Source: Limobrevibacterium gyesilva | GTDB taxonomy: Bacteria > Pseudomonadota > Alphaproteobacteria > Acetobacterales > Acetobacteraceae | NCBI RefSeq assembly: GCF_025989185.1 | Contig: NZ_JAPDNT010000002.1 | Coordinates: 372,001 to 436,000, forward strand | DNA: 64,000 nucleotides | Reading direction: 5' to 3' | In this document: positions 50,751-59,735 of the stretch, piece after piece | Position numbering within the stretch: the first letter of the stretch is position 1 | Layout of the letters: each line of letters starts with the position of its first letter | Program-made: the position numbers and the translations under genes | The notes under the pieces: generated by a model | What the model was told of the DNA's origin: nothing | The model's input: only the letters and a program-made list of their open reading frames with translations | The model's database searches: none

Positions 50751-51902
50751 TCACTCCGATTTGACGGCGACGAGAGCGTCGCCCGACAGCAGGTGGGTGC
50801 AGGACAGGCGGCGCGCCTCGGCGCACGCATCCGGCACCGGATCGAGGGCGGCGACGGTGGCGTAGCCCTCCGCGCGCAAGGCGGCCGCACGGGCATGATC
50901 GGCCCCGGCCGGCAGATACACGCGCGTCTTCGCCTGGCGCGGCGGCGCCGCGCGCAGCACTGCATCCGGATACAGGGTGATGCCGGTGGCGGGCTCGGTG
51001 TCGCCGCAGACATAGCGCCCACCCCGGCCCAGCTCCTCGTGCCGACCGGGGGCATAGACGGTCATGCACACGCCGGTGTGGTAGCGCAGCCCGCGGAACT
51101 CGACGGGGTCGACGGTCAGCTTCAACCCGGGCGCGCGGGCCCGGATGGCGGCCACCGAGTCCTTCAGCCGGTCGGCCAGCACCCGCGCCCCCGGCGTCAG
51201 CGCCGCGGCATCCAGTGCCGCAAGCGCCCGGTCGGCGGCGCCGGCGGACAGCAGCAGGTCGGTCAGCGTGGCCGCAAGCGGCCCGCCGCGCTCGGCGACG
51301 GCCGCCGCGTCCTTGCGGTCCAGCGCGCGGGCCAGCCGGGCGCGGGCCTCCTGCGTGGTGCCGGCTTCGTCCAGCAACGTGGGCACCAGCGGCGGCATGG
51401 TGAGGTCGATGCTGAGCCGGGTCAGGCCGAGCAGCGCCAGCGCCTCGGCGGCGACCAGAACGATCTCCGCGTCCGCATCGGGGCTGTCATGGCCGATCAG
51501 CTCGATGCCGGCCTGGGCAAGCTGGCGGTCGGGATCGAGCTGGTTGCCGTACACGCGCAGGCACTGGCCGGCATAGGACAGCCTCAGCGGGCGCGACGCC
51601 CGGACGAGCCGGGTGGTGGCGATGCGCGCCACCTGCGGCGTCATGTCCGCGCGCAGGCCCATCATGCGGCGGGTGTCCGGGTCCATCAGCCGGAAGGTCT
51701 GGTCGCCCATGGCGCTGCCGGACCCGGCCAGCAGCGAGTCCTCGAACTCCAGCAGCGGCGGCTTCACCCGCTGGTAGCCGTGCGCCGCGAAGGTGTCCAT
51801 CATCGCCTCCACGGCCGCGGCCTCGGTCTCGGCCTCAGGCGGGAGCAGATCGCGCAGGCCGGAGGGCAGCAGCGCGGGATTCGGGGGAGGATCGTCGGTC
51901 AT
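50751..51902 (-). CDS. hisZ: ATP phosphoribosyltransferase regulatory subunit HisZ
   Basis: A 383-residue HisS-like protein without tRNA-synthetase function, which pairs with the short form of HisG in histidine synthesis. It starts near [19 protein letters not shown] and has the class II core segments [37 protein letters not shown] and [13 protein letters not shown], and motif GRGGRYVC. No anticodon-binding domain follows, as expected. hisZ next to purA is the usual order in many Alphaproteobacteria. It follows a 10-bp hairpin behind serA. Confidence 0.92.
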   Translation of the reverse strand: MTDDPPPNPALLPSGLRDLLPPEAETEAAAVEAMMDTFAAHGYQRVKPPLLEFEDSLLAGSGSAMGDQTFRLMDPDTRRMMGLRADMTPQVARIATTRLVRASRPLRLSYAGQCLRVYGNQLDPDRQLAQAGIELIGHDSPDADAEIVLVAAEALALLGLTRLSIDLTMPPLVPTLLDEAGTTQEARARLARALDRKDAAAVAERGGPLAATLTDLLLSAGAADRALAALDAAALTPGARVLADRLKDSVAAIRARAPGLKLTVDPVEFRGLRYHTGVCMTVYAPGRHEELGRGGRYVCGDTEPATGITLYPDAVLRAAPPRQAKTRVYLPAGADHARAAALRAEGYATVAALDPVPDACAEARRLSCTHLLSGDALVAVKSE

Positions 51903-51914
51903 GTCGCCTGCCGT

Positions 51915-51945
51915 GGAAGCCGGGCGCGTATAGCACCCGGCTTCC
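51915..51945. terminator. Perfect 10-bp hairpin between serA and hisZ
   Basis: GGAAGCCGGG (51915-51924) pairs with CCCGGCTTCC (51936-51945) over an 11-base loop. It lies 12 bases after the serA stop and 13 bases before the hisZ start. There is no T-run behind it on the minus strand. It may end the serCA message, or shape or stabilise the hisZ-purA message. Confidence 0.45.
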
Positions 51946-51956
51946 CCACAACAAAC

Positions 51957-53543
51957 TTAGAACGACAGGGTGGTGGCCTGCACCACCAGCGGGATGGTGC
52001 GGACCATGGCCAGCACGTCCTCGGACACCGGCTCGTCCACCGAGACCATGCAGATCGCATCCCCGCCGGCCTCGGCGCGGCCGAGATGGAAGGTGGCGAT
52101 GTTGATCCCGGCTCCGGCCAGGGTGGCGCCGAAGCGGCCGATGAAGCCCGGCTTGTCGTGGTTGGTGACGTAGAGCATGTGCGGGGCGAAATCGGCCTCC
52201 ACCTTGATGCCCTTGATCTCGACGATGCGCGGCTTGGAGCCCGCGAACAGCGTGCCCGCCACCGCGCGCGACTGCCCCCCGGTATCGACGGTGATTCGCA
52301 CCAGTGTCTGGTACTCGCTGGGGCGGTCGTGCACGGTCTCGGCCACGTCGATGCCGCGCTCGCGCGCCAGCACCGGGGCGTTGACCATGTTCGCGCCGGT
52401 CATCATCGGGCCGAGCAGACCGGCCAGTGCCGCCGCCGTCAGCGGGCGCTGGTTGAGGTGCGCCGCGTTGCCCTCGTACTCGATGATCACGCGCTTCAGC
52501 ACGCCGTCCCGTGCCTGCGTCTGCTGCCCCGCGAAGGCGCCGAGCAGGCGGCACAGCTCCATGTAGGGCTTCAGCCGCGGCGCCTCCTCGGCGGTGACGC
52601 TGGGCATGTTGATGGCGTTGGCGACGGCGCCGGTGAGCAGGAAGTCGCTCATCTGCTCGGCGACCTGCAGCGCCACGTTCTCCTGCGCCTCGGCGGTGGC
52701 CGCCCCCAGATGCGGCGTGCAGACCACGTTTTCCAGCCCGAACAGCGGGCTGGCGGTGGCCGGCTCGGTCTCGAACACATCCAGCGCCGCGCCGGCGACA
52801 TGGCCCGACTTCAGCGCCTCGGCCAGCGCCGCCTCGTCCAGCAATCCGCCGCGGGCGCAGTTGACGATGCGCACGCCCTTCCTCATGCGCGCGATCGCCG
52901 CGCGCGACAGGATGTTCCTGGTCGACTCGGTCAGCGGCGTGTGCAGGCTGATGATGTCGGCGCGCGCGATCAGGTCGTCCAGTTCCACCTTCTCCACGCC
53001 CAGATCCAGCGCCCGCTTCTCCGTCAGGTACGGGTCGAAGGCGATGACGCGCATCTTCAGGCCGTGCGCGCGATCGGCGACGATCGAGCCGATATTGCCG
53101 CAGCCGATCAGGCCGAGCGTCTTGCCGAACAGCTCCACGCCCATGAAGCGGTTCTTCTCCCACTTCCCGGCCTTGGTGGAGGTGCTGGCCTCCGGGATCT
53201 GGCGCGCCAGCGCGAACATCATGGCGATGGCGTGCTCGGCGGTGGTGATGGCGTTGCCATAGGGCGTGTTCATCACCACCACGCCGCGGGCGGTGGCCGA
53301 CTTCACGTCGACATTGTCGACGCCGATGCCGGCGCGGCCCACCACCTTCAGATTCGGCGCGGCCTCCAGCAGCTCCTTCGTCACCTTGGTGGAGGAGCGG
53401 ACGGCGAGGCCGTCATAGCCGCCGATGAGGCCGCGCAAATCGGCCGGCGACAGGCCGGTCTTCACGTCCACCGCGATGCCGCGCTGGCGGAAGATCTCGA
53501 CGGCGGCGGGGGACAGCTTGTCGCTGATCAGAACCTTGGTCAT
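51957..53543 (-). CDS. serA: D-3-phosphoglycerate dehydrogenase
   Basis: A 528-residue enzyme oxidising 3-phosphoglycerate with NAD in the first step of serine synthesis. The NAD site is [20 protein letters not shown]. The catalytic triad is Arg in [10 protein letters not shown], Glu in VFETEP and His in [12 protein letters not shown]. An ASB domain and a C-terminal ACT domain ([20 protein letters not shown]) give the long type 1 form that can sense serine. It starts 5 bases after serC, so serC-serA is one unit. Confidence 0.96.
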   Translation of the reverse strand: MTKVLISDKLSPAAVEIFRQRGIAVDVKTGLSPADLRGLIGGYDGLAVRSSTKVTKELLEAAPNLKVVGRAGIGVDNVDVKSATARGVVVMNTPYGNAITTAEHAIAMMFALARQIPEASTSTKAGKWEKNRFMGVELFGKTLGLIGCGNIGSIVADRAHGLKMRVIAFDPYLTEKRALDLGVEKVELDDLIARADIISLHTPLTESTRNILSRAAIARMRKGVRIVNCARGGLLDEAALAEALKSGHVAGAALDVFETEPATASPLFGLENVVCTPHLGAATAEAQENVALQVAEQMSDFLLTGAVANAINMPSVTAEEAPRLKPYMELCRLLGAFAGQQTQARDGVLKRVIIEYEGNAAHLNQRPLTAAALAGLLGPMMTGANMVNAPVLARERGIDVAETVHDRPSEYQTLVRITVDTGGQSRAVAGTLFAGSKPRIVEIKGIKVEADFAPHMLYVTNHDKPGFIGRFGATLAGAGINIATFHLGRAEAGGDAICMVSVDEPVSEDVLAMVRTIPLVVQATTLSF

Positions 53544-53548
53544 TTCGG

Positions 53549-54730
53549 CTACTCCGCCGCCTGTTGCGCGTACTGGGCCCGAACCTGCGCATGCGCCCAG
53601 TCGAGCCAGGGCAACAGGGCGGCGATGTCGGACGTCTCCACGGTGGCGCCGCCCCAGATGCGCAGGCCCGGCGGCGCGTCGCGGTAGCTGGCGATGTCGT
53701 AGGCGATCCTCTCGCGTTCCAGCAGCGCCGCGATCTGCTTCGCCGCCCCCGCCTGCCCCGCCGCATCGAGTGCCGCGAACCAGGGGGCGGTGATCTTCAG
53801 GCAGATCGAGGTGCAGGACCGCGTGACCGCGTCCTCGGCCAGGAAGCCGGCCCAGTCGCTGCCGGCGACCCAGGCGGCCACGGCGGCCAGATTGGCCTCG
53901 CTGCGCGCGATCAGGCCCGGCAGCCCGCCGACGGCCTCGGCCCAGCGCAACCCGTCCAGCGCGTCCTCCACGCACAGCATGCTCGGCGTGTTGATCGTCT
54001 CGCCCTTGAAGATGCCCTCGCTGAGCTTGCCGCCGGAGGTGAGGCGGAAGATCTTCGGCAGCGGCCAGGCCGGCTTGTGGGTCAGCAGCCGCTCCACCGC
54101 GCGCGGCGACAGCGCCAGCATGCCATGCGCCGCCTCGCCCCCCAGCACCTTCTGCCAGGACCAGGTGACGACATCGAGCTTGTCCCAGGGCAGATCCATC
54201 GCGAAGGCCGCCGAGGTGGCATCGCAGATCACCAGCCCGTCGCGGTCCGCCGCGATGAAATCGGCATCCGGCAGCCGCACTCCGGACGTGGTGCCGTTCC
54301 AGGCCAGCACCAGGTCATGCGCCGGGTTCACCTGCGCGAGGTCCGGCAGCCGCCCATAGGGCGCCTTCAGCACCCGCGCGTCGGCCAGCTTGAGCTGCTT
54401 CGCGACATCCGTGGCCCAGGCCTCGGAAAAGCTCTCGAACGCCAGGATATCAACGGGCCGCGCGCCCAGCAGCGACCACAGCGCCATCTCCACGGCGCCG
54501 GTGTCCGAGGCCGGCACGATGCCCAGGCGCCAGTCGGCGGGCATGCCCAGGATGGCGCGCGAGCGTTCGATGACCTCGGCGAGCTTCGCCTTCGGCTCGC
54601 GGGCGCGATGGGACCGGCCCAGCAGGGCGCCGTTCAGCGCGTCCAGGCTGAAGCCGGGACGCTTGGCGCAGGGACCGGATGAGAAATCGGGGTTGGCCGG
54701 ACGCAATTCCGGCGTGGCGGCGAGTGCCAT
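53549..54730 (-). CDS. serC: Phosphoserine aminotransferase
   Basis: A 393-residue PLP enzyme that transaminates 3-phosphohydroxypyruvate to phosphoserine. It belongs to the long alphaproteobacterial SerC group: [17 protein letters not shown] at the N-terminus, [32 protein letters not shown], and Schiff-base Lys194 in [17 protein letters not shown] 54730 lies behind a leader with two hairpins, one covering the ribosome site. serA follows 5 bases after its stop. Confidence 0.95.
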   Translation of the reverse strand: MALAATPELRPANPDFSSGPCAKRPGFSLDALNGALLGRSHRAREPKAKLAEVIERSRAILGMPADWRLGIVPASDTGAVEMALWSLLGARPVDILAFESFSEAWATDVAKQLKLADARVLKAPYGRLPDLAQVNPAHDLVLAWNGTTSGVRLPDADFIAADRDGLVICDATSAAFAMDLPWDKLDVVTWSWQKVLGGEAAHGMLALSPRAVERLLTHKPAWPLPKIFRLTSGGKLSEGIFKGETINTPSMLCVEDALDGLRWAEAVGGLPGLIARSEANLAAVAAWVAGSDWAGFLAEDAVTRSCTSICLKITAPWFAALDAAGQAGAAKQIAALLERERIAYDIASYRDAPPGLRIWGGATVETSDIAALLPWLDWAHAQVRAQYAQQAAE

Positions 54731-54739
54731 GATCTGGCT

Positions 54740-54776
54740 CTCCCTTACAGAAGAGAAGCGCCCCGGTGGGGGGGCG
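54740..54776 (-). promoter_or_regulatory. serC leader RNA candidate
   Basis: On the serC strand, CGCCCC (54771-54776) pairs with GGGGCG (54759-54764). Right after it, TTCTCTT (54751-54757) pairs with AAGGGAG (54740-54746) over a CUGU loop, hiding the AAGGGAG Shine-Dalgarno 9 bases before the ATG. The position in front of serC-serA and the tandem hairpin layout fit the serC RNA motif known from Alphaproteobacteria (match judged from memory, no covariance search). Confidence 0.5.
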
Positions 54777-54932
54777 TGGCCCGCGCGCGGTCTAGCGGGT
54801 CACGGCGGCGAGCGCAAGGGGATTGCTGCGGGTGCGAACAAGTCCGGGGATTTGCACCTGGACCAATTTGTGGCGTGGGCGCAAGAATGAGCGCGGTATT
54901 GCCTGCAAGGCCAATCATCCAGGGGATGTCGG

Positions 54933-55457
54933 ATGCGAGTGCTGGCGGCCATTGGTGTTCTGGCGATCGTCGTGGCCATTGCCGCCGCGGCCTTCTTCTT
55001 CGGCGGCTTCTACAGCGTCGCAGCAAGCCAGCCGCAGCCCGGCATCGTTGCCTCCGCACTCATCCGTGTGCGTCAGGCCTCGATCAACCGGCATGCGGTG
55101 GAAACACCGCCCCTATCCCTGGTTGATGTGGCCGTGGTGCAGGCGGGTGCGCGCGCTTTCGCCCAGCGAGGCTGCACGAATTGTCACGGCGGGCCGGGCG
55201 TGGGTTGGGCGAAATTCTCCGAGGGGCTGAACCCGGGCCCGCCCGACCTGAAGGAGATCGTGGACACTATCGAGCCCCGCCAGCTTTTCTGGGTCATCAA
55301 GAACGGCATCGATATGACGGGCATGCCGAGCTTTGGGGCGATCGAGGTGCCGGACAAGGAGATCTGGACGATCGTTGCCTTCCTCAAGAAGCTGCCGACC
55401 GTTTCGGACCAGGATTACAAGGCCTGGACCGCGCCCGCGTCCAGCGGGACCCAGTGA
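54933..55457 (+). CDS. Membrane-anchored c-type cytochrome
   Basis: A 174-residue protein: an uncleaved-looking N-terminal helix (residues 4-29) and a monoheme domain with Cys81-x2-Cys84-His85 (CTNCH) and the likely sixth ligand Met131 in TGMPSFG. The pattern PPDLKEIV, then NGIDMTGMPSFG, then EIWTIVAFLKKLP is typical of class I cytochromes c that pass electrons in the periplasm. AGGGGATG is upstream of the ATG. It is divergent from serC and convergent with an unknown membrane protein. No oxidase is adjacent, so its partners are unknown. Confidence 0.85.
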   Translation: MRVLAAIGVLAIVVAIAAAAFFFGGFYSVAASQPQPGIVASALIRVRQASINRHAVETPPLSLVDVAVVQAGARAFAQRGCTNCHGGPGVGWAKFSEGLNPGPPDLKEIVDTIEPRQLFWVIKNGIDMTGMPSFGAIEVPDKEIWTIVAFLKKLPTVSDQDYKAWTAPASSGTQ

Positions 55458-55497
55458 CCTGAGGCCGACCGGCAGGCGGGCCGCCCGCGATCGCCGG

Positions 55498-56190
55498 TCA
55501 GGCCGGGCGGCGGCGCAGGGCGTCGATGATGCGCACCAGCTTGGCGCCTTCTTCCGTCCCAGGGTCGAGTAGCCGTTCCCGCGGCTTCGTCTCGGCAAGA
55601 CGGCTGATCTCCATCAGTGCGTGCATGTGCTGGCGCCGCGTCAGCTTGTAGTACGAGGGGCGATAGCGGAAGAACAGGCGGGTCAACTGGCCGGGGCCCA
55701 GCAGCGCGCCGATCTCGCTGACGGTCGTGTAGATCAGGAAGCAGACGAAGATCCAGATCTGGATGGCAGCGAAACGGTGCCAGGTGAAAGCCGCAGCGGC
55801 TTCGGCGAAGGCGGGACCAAAACCATTCGCATCCAACGCAAAGTGCACGGTCTGCTCGAGCATGCGGGCGATGAACGTGACCAGGGTATAGAAGGCGGTC
55901 TTGTAGAGGACAGGGAAGATCAGCGGGGCCCCGCGGAAGCGGTCGATGGCGTGCAGGCTGTCGGCCACCAGCACGGCCTTGCCGACGACAAGCGCGAACC
56001 CGGTCGCCAGCGCAAAGTTGGTGAGCGCGTACCAGTAGTCATGCACGAGCAGGTTCGTGGTCAGCACGATGATGTTGAAGGCGCAGAAGAAGTAGATGGC
56101 CGGCGGCAGGAAAAGCTTCATCTCGTGCCACCAGATCCGATAAACCTTGTGCGGCAGCGTTTCGGGTGCGTGCTGGATGGCGGAGTCCAT
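55498..56190 (-). CDS. Membrane protein of unknown function, four helices
   Basis: A 230-residue protein with predicted membrane segments near 27-48, 55-76, 90-110 and 138-160. The cytoplasmic C-terminal tail is basic (FFRYRPSYYKLTRRQHMHAL) and ends ALRRRPA. Charged pieces such as HKVYRIWWHEMK precede helix 1. ATG 56190 has GGGAG upstream; the longer frame to 56400 is shadow. It is convergent with the cytochrome c gene. I do not recognise a named family. Confidence 0.75.
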   Translation of the reverse strand: MDSAIQHAPETLPHKVYRIWWHEMKLFLPPAIYFFCAFNIIVLTTNLLVHDYWYALTNFALATGFALVVGKAVLVADSLHAIDRFRGAPLIFPVLYKTAFYTLVTFIARMLEQTVHFALDANGFGPAFAEAAAAFTWHRFAAIQIWIFVCFLIYTTVSEIGALLGPGQLTRLFFRYRPSYYKLTRRQHMHALMEISRLAETKPRERLLDPGTEEGAKLVRIIDALRRRPA

Positions 56191-56309
56191 GGCAACGTCT
56201 CCCACCGGTTGATCCCGGAACGAGCGTCTGATGACCGTCGTTGCTGCAATTGTACAACGACCGCACCGGCCGCTACGCTCAAGATCTCGGGCGTTCGGAA
56301 CGTGCAGGG

Positions 56310-56816
56310 TTACGCGACGTCGTCCGCGAGCTTCGCCCAGCGCTCGTGGTCGCGCCAGGCGCCGGCGATGCGCAGATAGCGCGGGGAGAAGCCTTCGCAC
56401 CTGAAGCCCAGGCGCTGCACCAGGGCGAGCGAACGGGCATTGCCCGGCTGGATGTTGGCCTCCACGCGATGCAGGCCGAGCGGCCCGAAGGCGTGGGCGA
56501 CGGTGAGCCGCACCGCCTCGGTCATCACCCCGCGGCCGGTGACGCCGGCCATGCCGTGATAGCCGAGATAGGCGCTGAGGAAGCCGCCGCGGACAATCTC
56601 GTTGAGGTTGATCAAGCCGGCGATGCGGCCTTCATATTCCGCCACCATCGACACTTTCCGGTCGCTCAGCGTCGTGGCGAACCAGGACTTGAACCCGGCC
56701 ATGTCGGTGAACGGCTCGGCCCATGGCGTGTGCAAGGCGCGGCTTTCGACATGGGCGCGGATCAGGGCGGGGCCGTCGGCATAGGCGACGGGGCGGATGG
56801 TGACGGCTCGGGTCAT
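56310..56816 (-). CDS. GNAT family N-acetyltransferase (RimJ-like)
   Basis: A 168-residue GNAT protein. It starts TRAVTIRPVAYADGPALIRA, has INLNEIVRGGFLSAYLGYHG, the acetyl-CoA loop region GVTGRGVMTEAVRLTVAHAF, and ends with RVEANIQPGNARSLALVQRL, which closely resembles RimJ ribosomal-protein S5 alanine acetyltransferase. ATG 56816 is 7 bases after the AAA ATPase gene, so the two are one unit. The target could be a ribosomal protein N-terminus or a small amine. Confidence 0.88.
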   Translation of the reverse strand: MTRAVTIRPVAYADGPALIRAHVESRALHTPWAEPFTDMAGFKSWFATTLSDRKVSMVAEYEGRIAGLINLNEIVRGGFLSAYLGYHGMAGVTGRGVMTEAVRLTVAHAFGPLGLHRVEANIQPGNARSLALVQRLGFRCEGFSPRYLRIAGAWRDHERWAKLADDVA

Positions 56817-56823
56817 GCGGATC

Positions 56824-57633
56824 TCACGAAGGCAGCAACTTGGCGAGCAGCGCGGCCGGGTTGGCCAGGAAGGCGCGGGTGACGCGGACATGCTCGATAT
56901 CATCCCACGCGGCCGCGCGCAGCCTGCCGCCTTCGGCCAGCAGGATGCTGGCGCCGGGCAGCGCCATCAGGATCGGCGAGTGGGTGGCGATGACGAACTG
57001 ACACCCCTGCCCCGCCAGCTCGGCCACCAGCGCCATCAGCGCCAGCACGCGGGTGGGCGACAGCGGGGTTTCCGGCTCGTCGAGGAAATACAGGCCGTTC
57101 GGCACCAGGCGGCGGCGCAGCAAAGCGAGGAAGGTCTCGCCATGGGACTGGCCGTCGGGGTTCTCGCCGTAGCTGCGGGCAAAGGCGGCGCGCTGGCCCC
57201 GCACGACGCCGAGGGCGAGGTTGCGGCCATAGCCTTCGGGGATGCTGGCGGCGATGTCCCGAGCGTCGGCGTCGAGGTCGTGCATGTCCGCGCCGATGCG
57301 CTGGGTGAAGCCGAACACGTCCTCGGCGCGCAGGAACAGCCGCGTGCGGGCATGGCGGCGGCGGACGAACAGGAAGCCCTCGGCGAAGGCGCGGGCAGCG
57401 GCCAGCGAGGGGTCACGCGGCAGGTCCCGCCTTCCGGCCGCCACCGCGTGCATGCCGGCGGCGATGCCTTCGAGCAGGGTGGACTTGCCCGAGCCGTTCT
57501 CGCCCACCAGGAAGGTGACGGGGGCGATGAATTCCAGCGCATCGAGGTCGCGCACCAGCGGCAGCGACCAGGGAAATGATTGCGCATCCGGTGTATGGTC
57601 GGGGCGACGGCGCAAGGCGGAAAGGGTGAGCAT
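56824..57633 (-). CDS. AAA family ATPase (ABC/SMC-like P-loop)
   Basis: A 269-residue ATPase: Walker A GENGSGKSTLLEG near residues 44-56, a signature-like SHGETFLALLRRRL, Walker B LYFLDEPETPLS, and a switch His in FVIATHSPILMALP. This is the stand-alone single-domain AAA_15/21 type. Members act on nucleic acids or as toxin/antiphage components, but most are uncharacterised. Its ATG (57633-57631) shares two bases with the ATG of the divergent epimerase gene. There is no good ribosome site, so the true start could be internal. The GNAT gene follows 7 bases later. Confidence 0.82.
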   Translation of the reverse strand: MLTLSALRRRPDHTPDAQSFPWSLPLVRDLDALEFIAPVTFLVGENGSGKSTLLEGIAAGMHAVAAGRRDLPRDPSLAAARAFAEGFLFVRRRHARTRLFLRAEDVFGFTQRIGADMHDLDADARDIAASIPEGYGRNLALGVVRGQRAAFARSYGENPDGQSHGETFLALLRRRLVPNGLYFLDEPETPLSPTRVLALMALVAELAGQGCQFVIATHSPILMALPGASILLAEGGRLRAAAWDDIEHVRVTRAFLANPAALLAKLLPS

Positions 57634-58498
57634 GGATCGTCATAGCATCACGGGTTCGGGCCTGACCGCCACGGTGCAGGCGGACGGAGCGGAATTATGC
57701 TCGCTGCAGGATGCCGCCGGGCGGGAAATGCTGTGGCAGGCGCATCCCGCCTGGCCGCGGCATGCGCCGGTGCTGTTCCCGATCGTCGGCACCCTGAAGG
57801 ACAATCGCCTGCTGCATCGCGGCCGCGCCTACACCATGGGGCGGCACGGCTTCGCGCGCGACCGGCGCTTCGCCTGGGTGGAGCGCACGGCCACGCTGTG
57901 CCGGCTGGTGCTGACCGACGACGCGGCGACGCGGGCAGTCTATCCGTTCGCGTTCCGTCTCGAGGTGACCTATGCGGTCAACGGCGGCGGGCTGGAGATC
58001 ACCTTCGCGGTGACCAACACCGGCGACGAGATCCTCCCGGCCTCCATGGGCGCGCACCCGGCCTTCAACTGGCCGCTGCGGCCCGGCGCGGCGAAGGACG
58101 CGCATCTGCTGGTGTTCTCCGCCGACGAGCCCTGGCCGATCCGCCGCGTGACGGCAGAGGGGCTGCTGCGGCCGGAGGCGCTGCCCAGCCCGATCGAGGG
58201 CCGCGTGCTGAAGCTGCACGAAGGGCTGTTCGCGGACGACGCCATCATCCTCGACCGGCCGGCCAGCAATGCCGTGCGCTTCACTGCGCCCGACGGCCCC
58301 GCCATCGACGTGGTCTGGGACGGGTTCCCGGAACTGGGCATCTGGTCGCGCCCCGGCGTCGACCTGCTGTGCATCGAGCCATGGCGCGGCATGTCCAGCC
58401 CGGTGGCGTTCGCCGGCGAGTTCATGGAGAAACCCGGCCTGATGCTGATCCCGCCCGGCGCAAGGCGGGCGGCGATGCACCGGATCAGCCTGGGATAA
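57632..58498 (+). CDS. Aldose 1-epimerase family protein (LacX-like)
   Basis: A 288-residue protein of the galactose-mutarotase superfamily, LacX type. It has PVLFPIVGTLKDNRLLHRGR, MGRHGFARDRRFAW with the active-site His, the second His in SMGAHPAFNWPL, and C-terminal LLCIEPWRGMSSP with the acidic base. LacX-type proteins are often annotated as hexose-6-phosphate mutarotase relatives. The ATG at 57632 has GGAAAGGGTGAG upstream. Its start overlaps that of the divergent AAA ATPase gene (CATG). It converges on the thioesterase gene. Confidence 0.88.
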   Translation: MDRHSITGSGLTATVQADGAELCSLQDAAGREMLWQAHPAWPRHAPVLFPIVGTLKDNRLLHRGRAYTMGRHGFARDRRFAWVERTATLCRLVLTDDAATRAVYPFAFRLEVTYAVNGGGLEITFAVTNTGDEILPASMGAHPAFNWPLRPGAAKDAHLLVFSADEPWPIRRVTAEGLLRPEALPSPIEGRVLKLHEGLFADDAIILDRPASNAVRFTAPDGPAIDVVWDGFPELGIWSRPGVDLLCIEPWRGMSSPVAFAGEFMEKPGLMLIPPGARRAAMHRISLG

Positions 58499-58536
58499 GC
58501 TCAGACCCGGCCCGGCTCCATCGCCATGATGGTCTG

Positions 58537-58944
58537 CTAGGCCACCGCGCAGATCTTCTGCGTGCCGTCGGCGGCGATGGCGGCGACGTCCATCTTCGTC
58601 ACCAGCAGCGTCCGCCCGGACCGCACCACCTCGCCGCTGGCCAGGATTGCCACGCCGGACGCGGGGGCCACGAAGTTGATCTTGTATTCCACCGTCAGCA
58701 CTTCCCACCCGGCCTCGCACAGTGACATGGCTGCGTAACCGCCGGCGACATCGGCGACGGTGGCGATCACGCCGCCATGGAAAAACCCGTGCTGCTGCGT
58801 CACCGCGTCCGAATAGGGTACGCGGATGCGACACAGGCCGGGCTCGATGACGGCGAGCTCAGCACCGATGACACGCAAGGCGCCCTGGCTTGCGAAGCTG
58901 CGCGCGACCGCTTCGGCAAAGTCGGGATTGCGAGGCGGGAACAT
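58537..58944 (-). CDS. PaaI-type hotdog thioesterase (shortened by a possible nonsense codon)
   Basis: A 135-residue hotdog protein. It starts MFPPRNPDFAEAVARSF and carries the active-site region QQHGFFHGGVIATVADVAGG and YKINFVAPASG, as in acyl-CoA thioesterases of the PaaI group. The frame stops at TAG (58539-58537) after KICAVA. If that codon were CAG, translation would go on for 11 more residues (QTIMAMEPGRV) to TGA at 58503-58501, the length normally seen for this family. The ATG is fused to the PhzF stop as TGATG. It may still fold, as only the last strand is lost. Confidence 0.82.
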   Translation of the reverse strand: MFPPRNPDFAEAVARSFASQGALRVIGAELAVIEPGLCRIRVPYSDAVTQQHGFFHGGVIATVADVAGGYAAMSLCEAGWEVLTVEYKINFVAPASGVAILASGEVVRSGRTLLVTKMDVAAIAADGTQKICAVA

Positions 58945-59735
58945 CAGGAAGGCGACAGGAGGATCTCGCCGCGCGCATAGGCCACCGCGGTACCGCCCAG
59001 GCGCACGCGGTCTCCGGCCAACTCGCACCACAAGGTGCCGCCACGAGCGCTGGCCTGGCGGCAGACCAGGCGCGTGCGGCCCAGGCGCTCAGCCCAGAAC
59101 GGCACAAGCTGGACATGCGCCGCCCCGGTGACGGGGTCCTCGGGGATGCCGATCTTGGCGGCGAAATAGCGGCTGGTGACGTCGATCCCCGGCTCGGTGC
59201 CGCCGGCAGCGGTGGCGATCAGGCGCTCGCCCGGCAGCGCCGCGACCAGGGCATGGTTCGGGCGCAGGGCGGCAACGGTGGCCGGGTCGTCGAACACGCA
59301 GATCCAGTCGCGCGCCCGGTGCACCTCGCGCGGGGTGGCGCCCAGGGCCGCCGCGATGCCGGGCGGCGGGTCTGCGGACACCACCCTCCAGGCCGGGAAA
59401 TCCAGCACGAAGCGCCCGTCCTCGCGGGTCACGGTCAGCACGCCGGAGCGGGTCTGGAAGGCGAACGGGGCCGGGTCGCCGCGCTCGGCCAGCACGAAAG
59501 CGGTGGCCAGCGTGGCGTGGCCGCACAGCTCCACCTCGATCGTCGGCGTGAACCAGCGCAGGCGATACCCCTCCCCGTCGCGCACGACGAAGGCGGTCTC
59601 GCTGAGGTTGTTCTCGGCGGCAATGGCCTGCATCACCGCATCCGGCAGGAACGCCTCCAGCGGCACCACGGCCGCCGGATTGCCGCGAAAGACGCGGTCG
59701 GCGAAGGCATCGACGATGGCGTAGGACAGCCTCAT
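58944..59735 (-). CDS. PhzF family isomerase/epimerase
   Basis: A 263-residue protein of the PhzF/diaminopimelate-epimerase fold. The catalytic Glu is in ENNLSETAFVV, preceded by VDAFADRVFRGNPAAVV. The second half has ELCGHATLATAFVL, and the C-terminal domain has IPEDPVTGAAHVQLVPFWAE. PhzF isomerises an intermediate in phenazine formation, but most family members have unknown substrates. The ATG overlaps the thiD stop as ATGA. It is the fifth gene of the ftsH-to-thioesterase train. Confidence 0.92.
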   Translation of the reverse strand: MRLSYAIVDAFADRVFRGNPAAVVPLEAFLPDAVMQAIAAENNLSETAFVVRDGEGYRLRWFTPTIEVELCGHATLATAFVLAERGDPAPFAFQTRSGVLTVTREDGRFVLDFPAWRVVSADPPPGIAAALGATPREVHRARDWICVFDDPATVAALRPNHALVAALPGERLIATAAGGTEPGIDVTSRYFAAKIGIPEDPVTGAAHVQLVPFWAERLGRTRLVCRQASARGGTLWCELAGDRVRLGGTAVAYARGEILLSPS

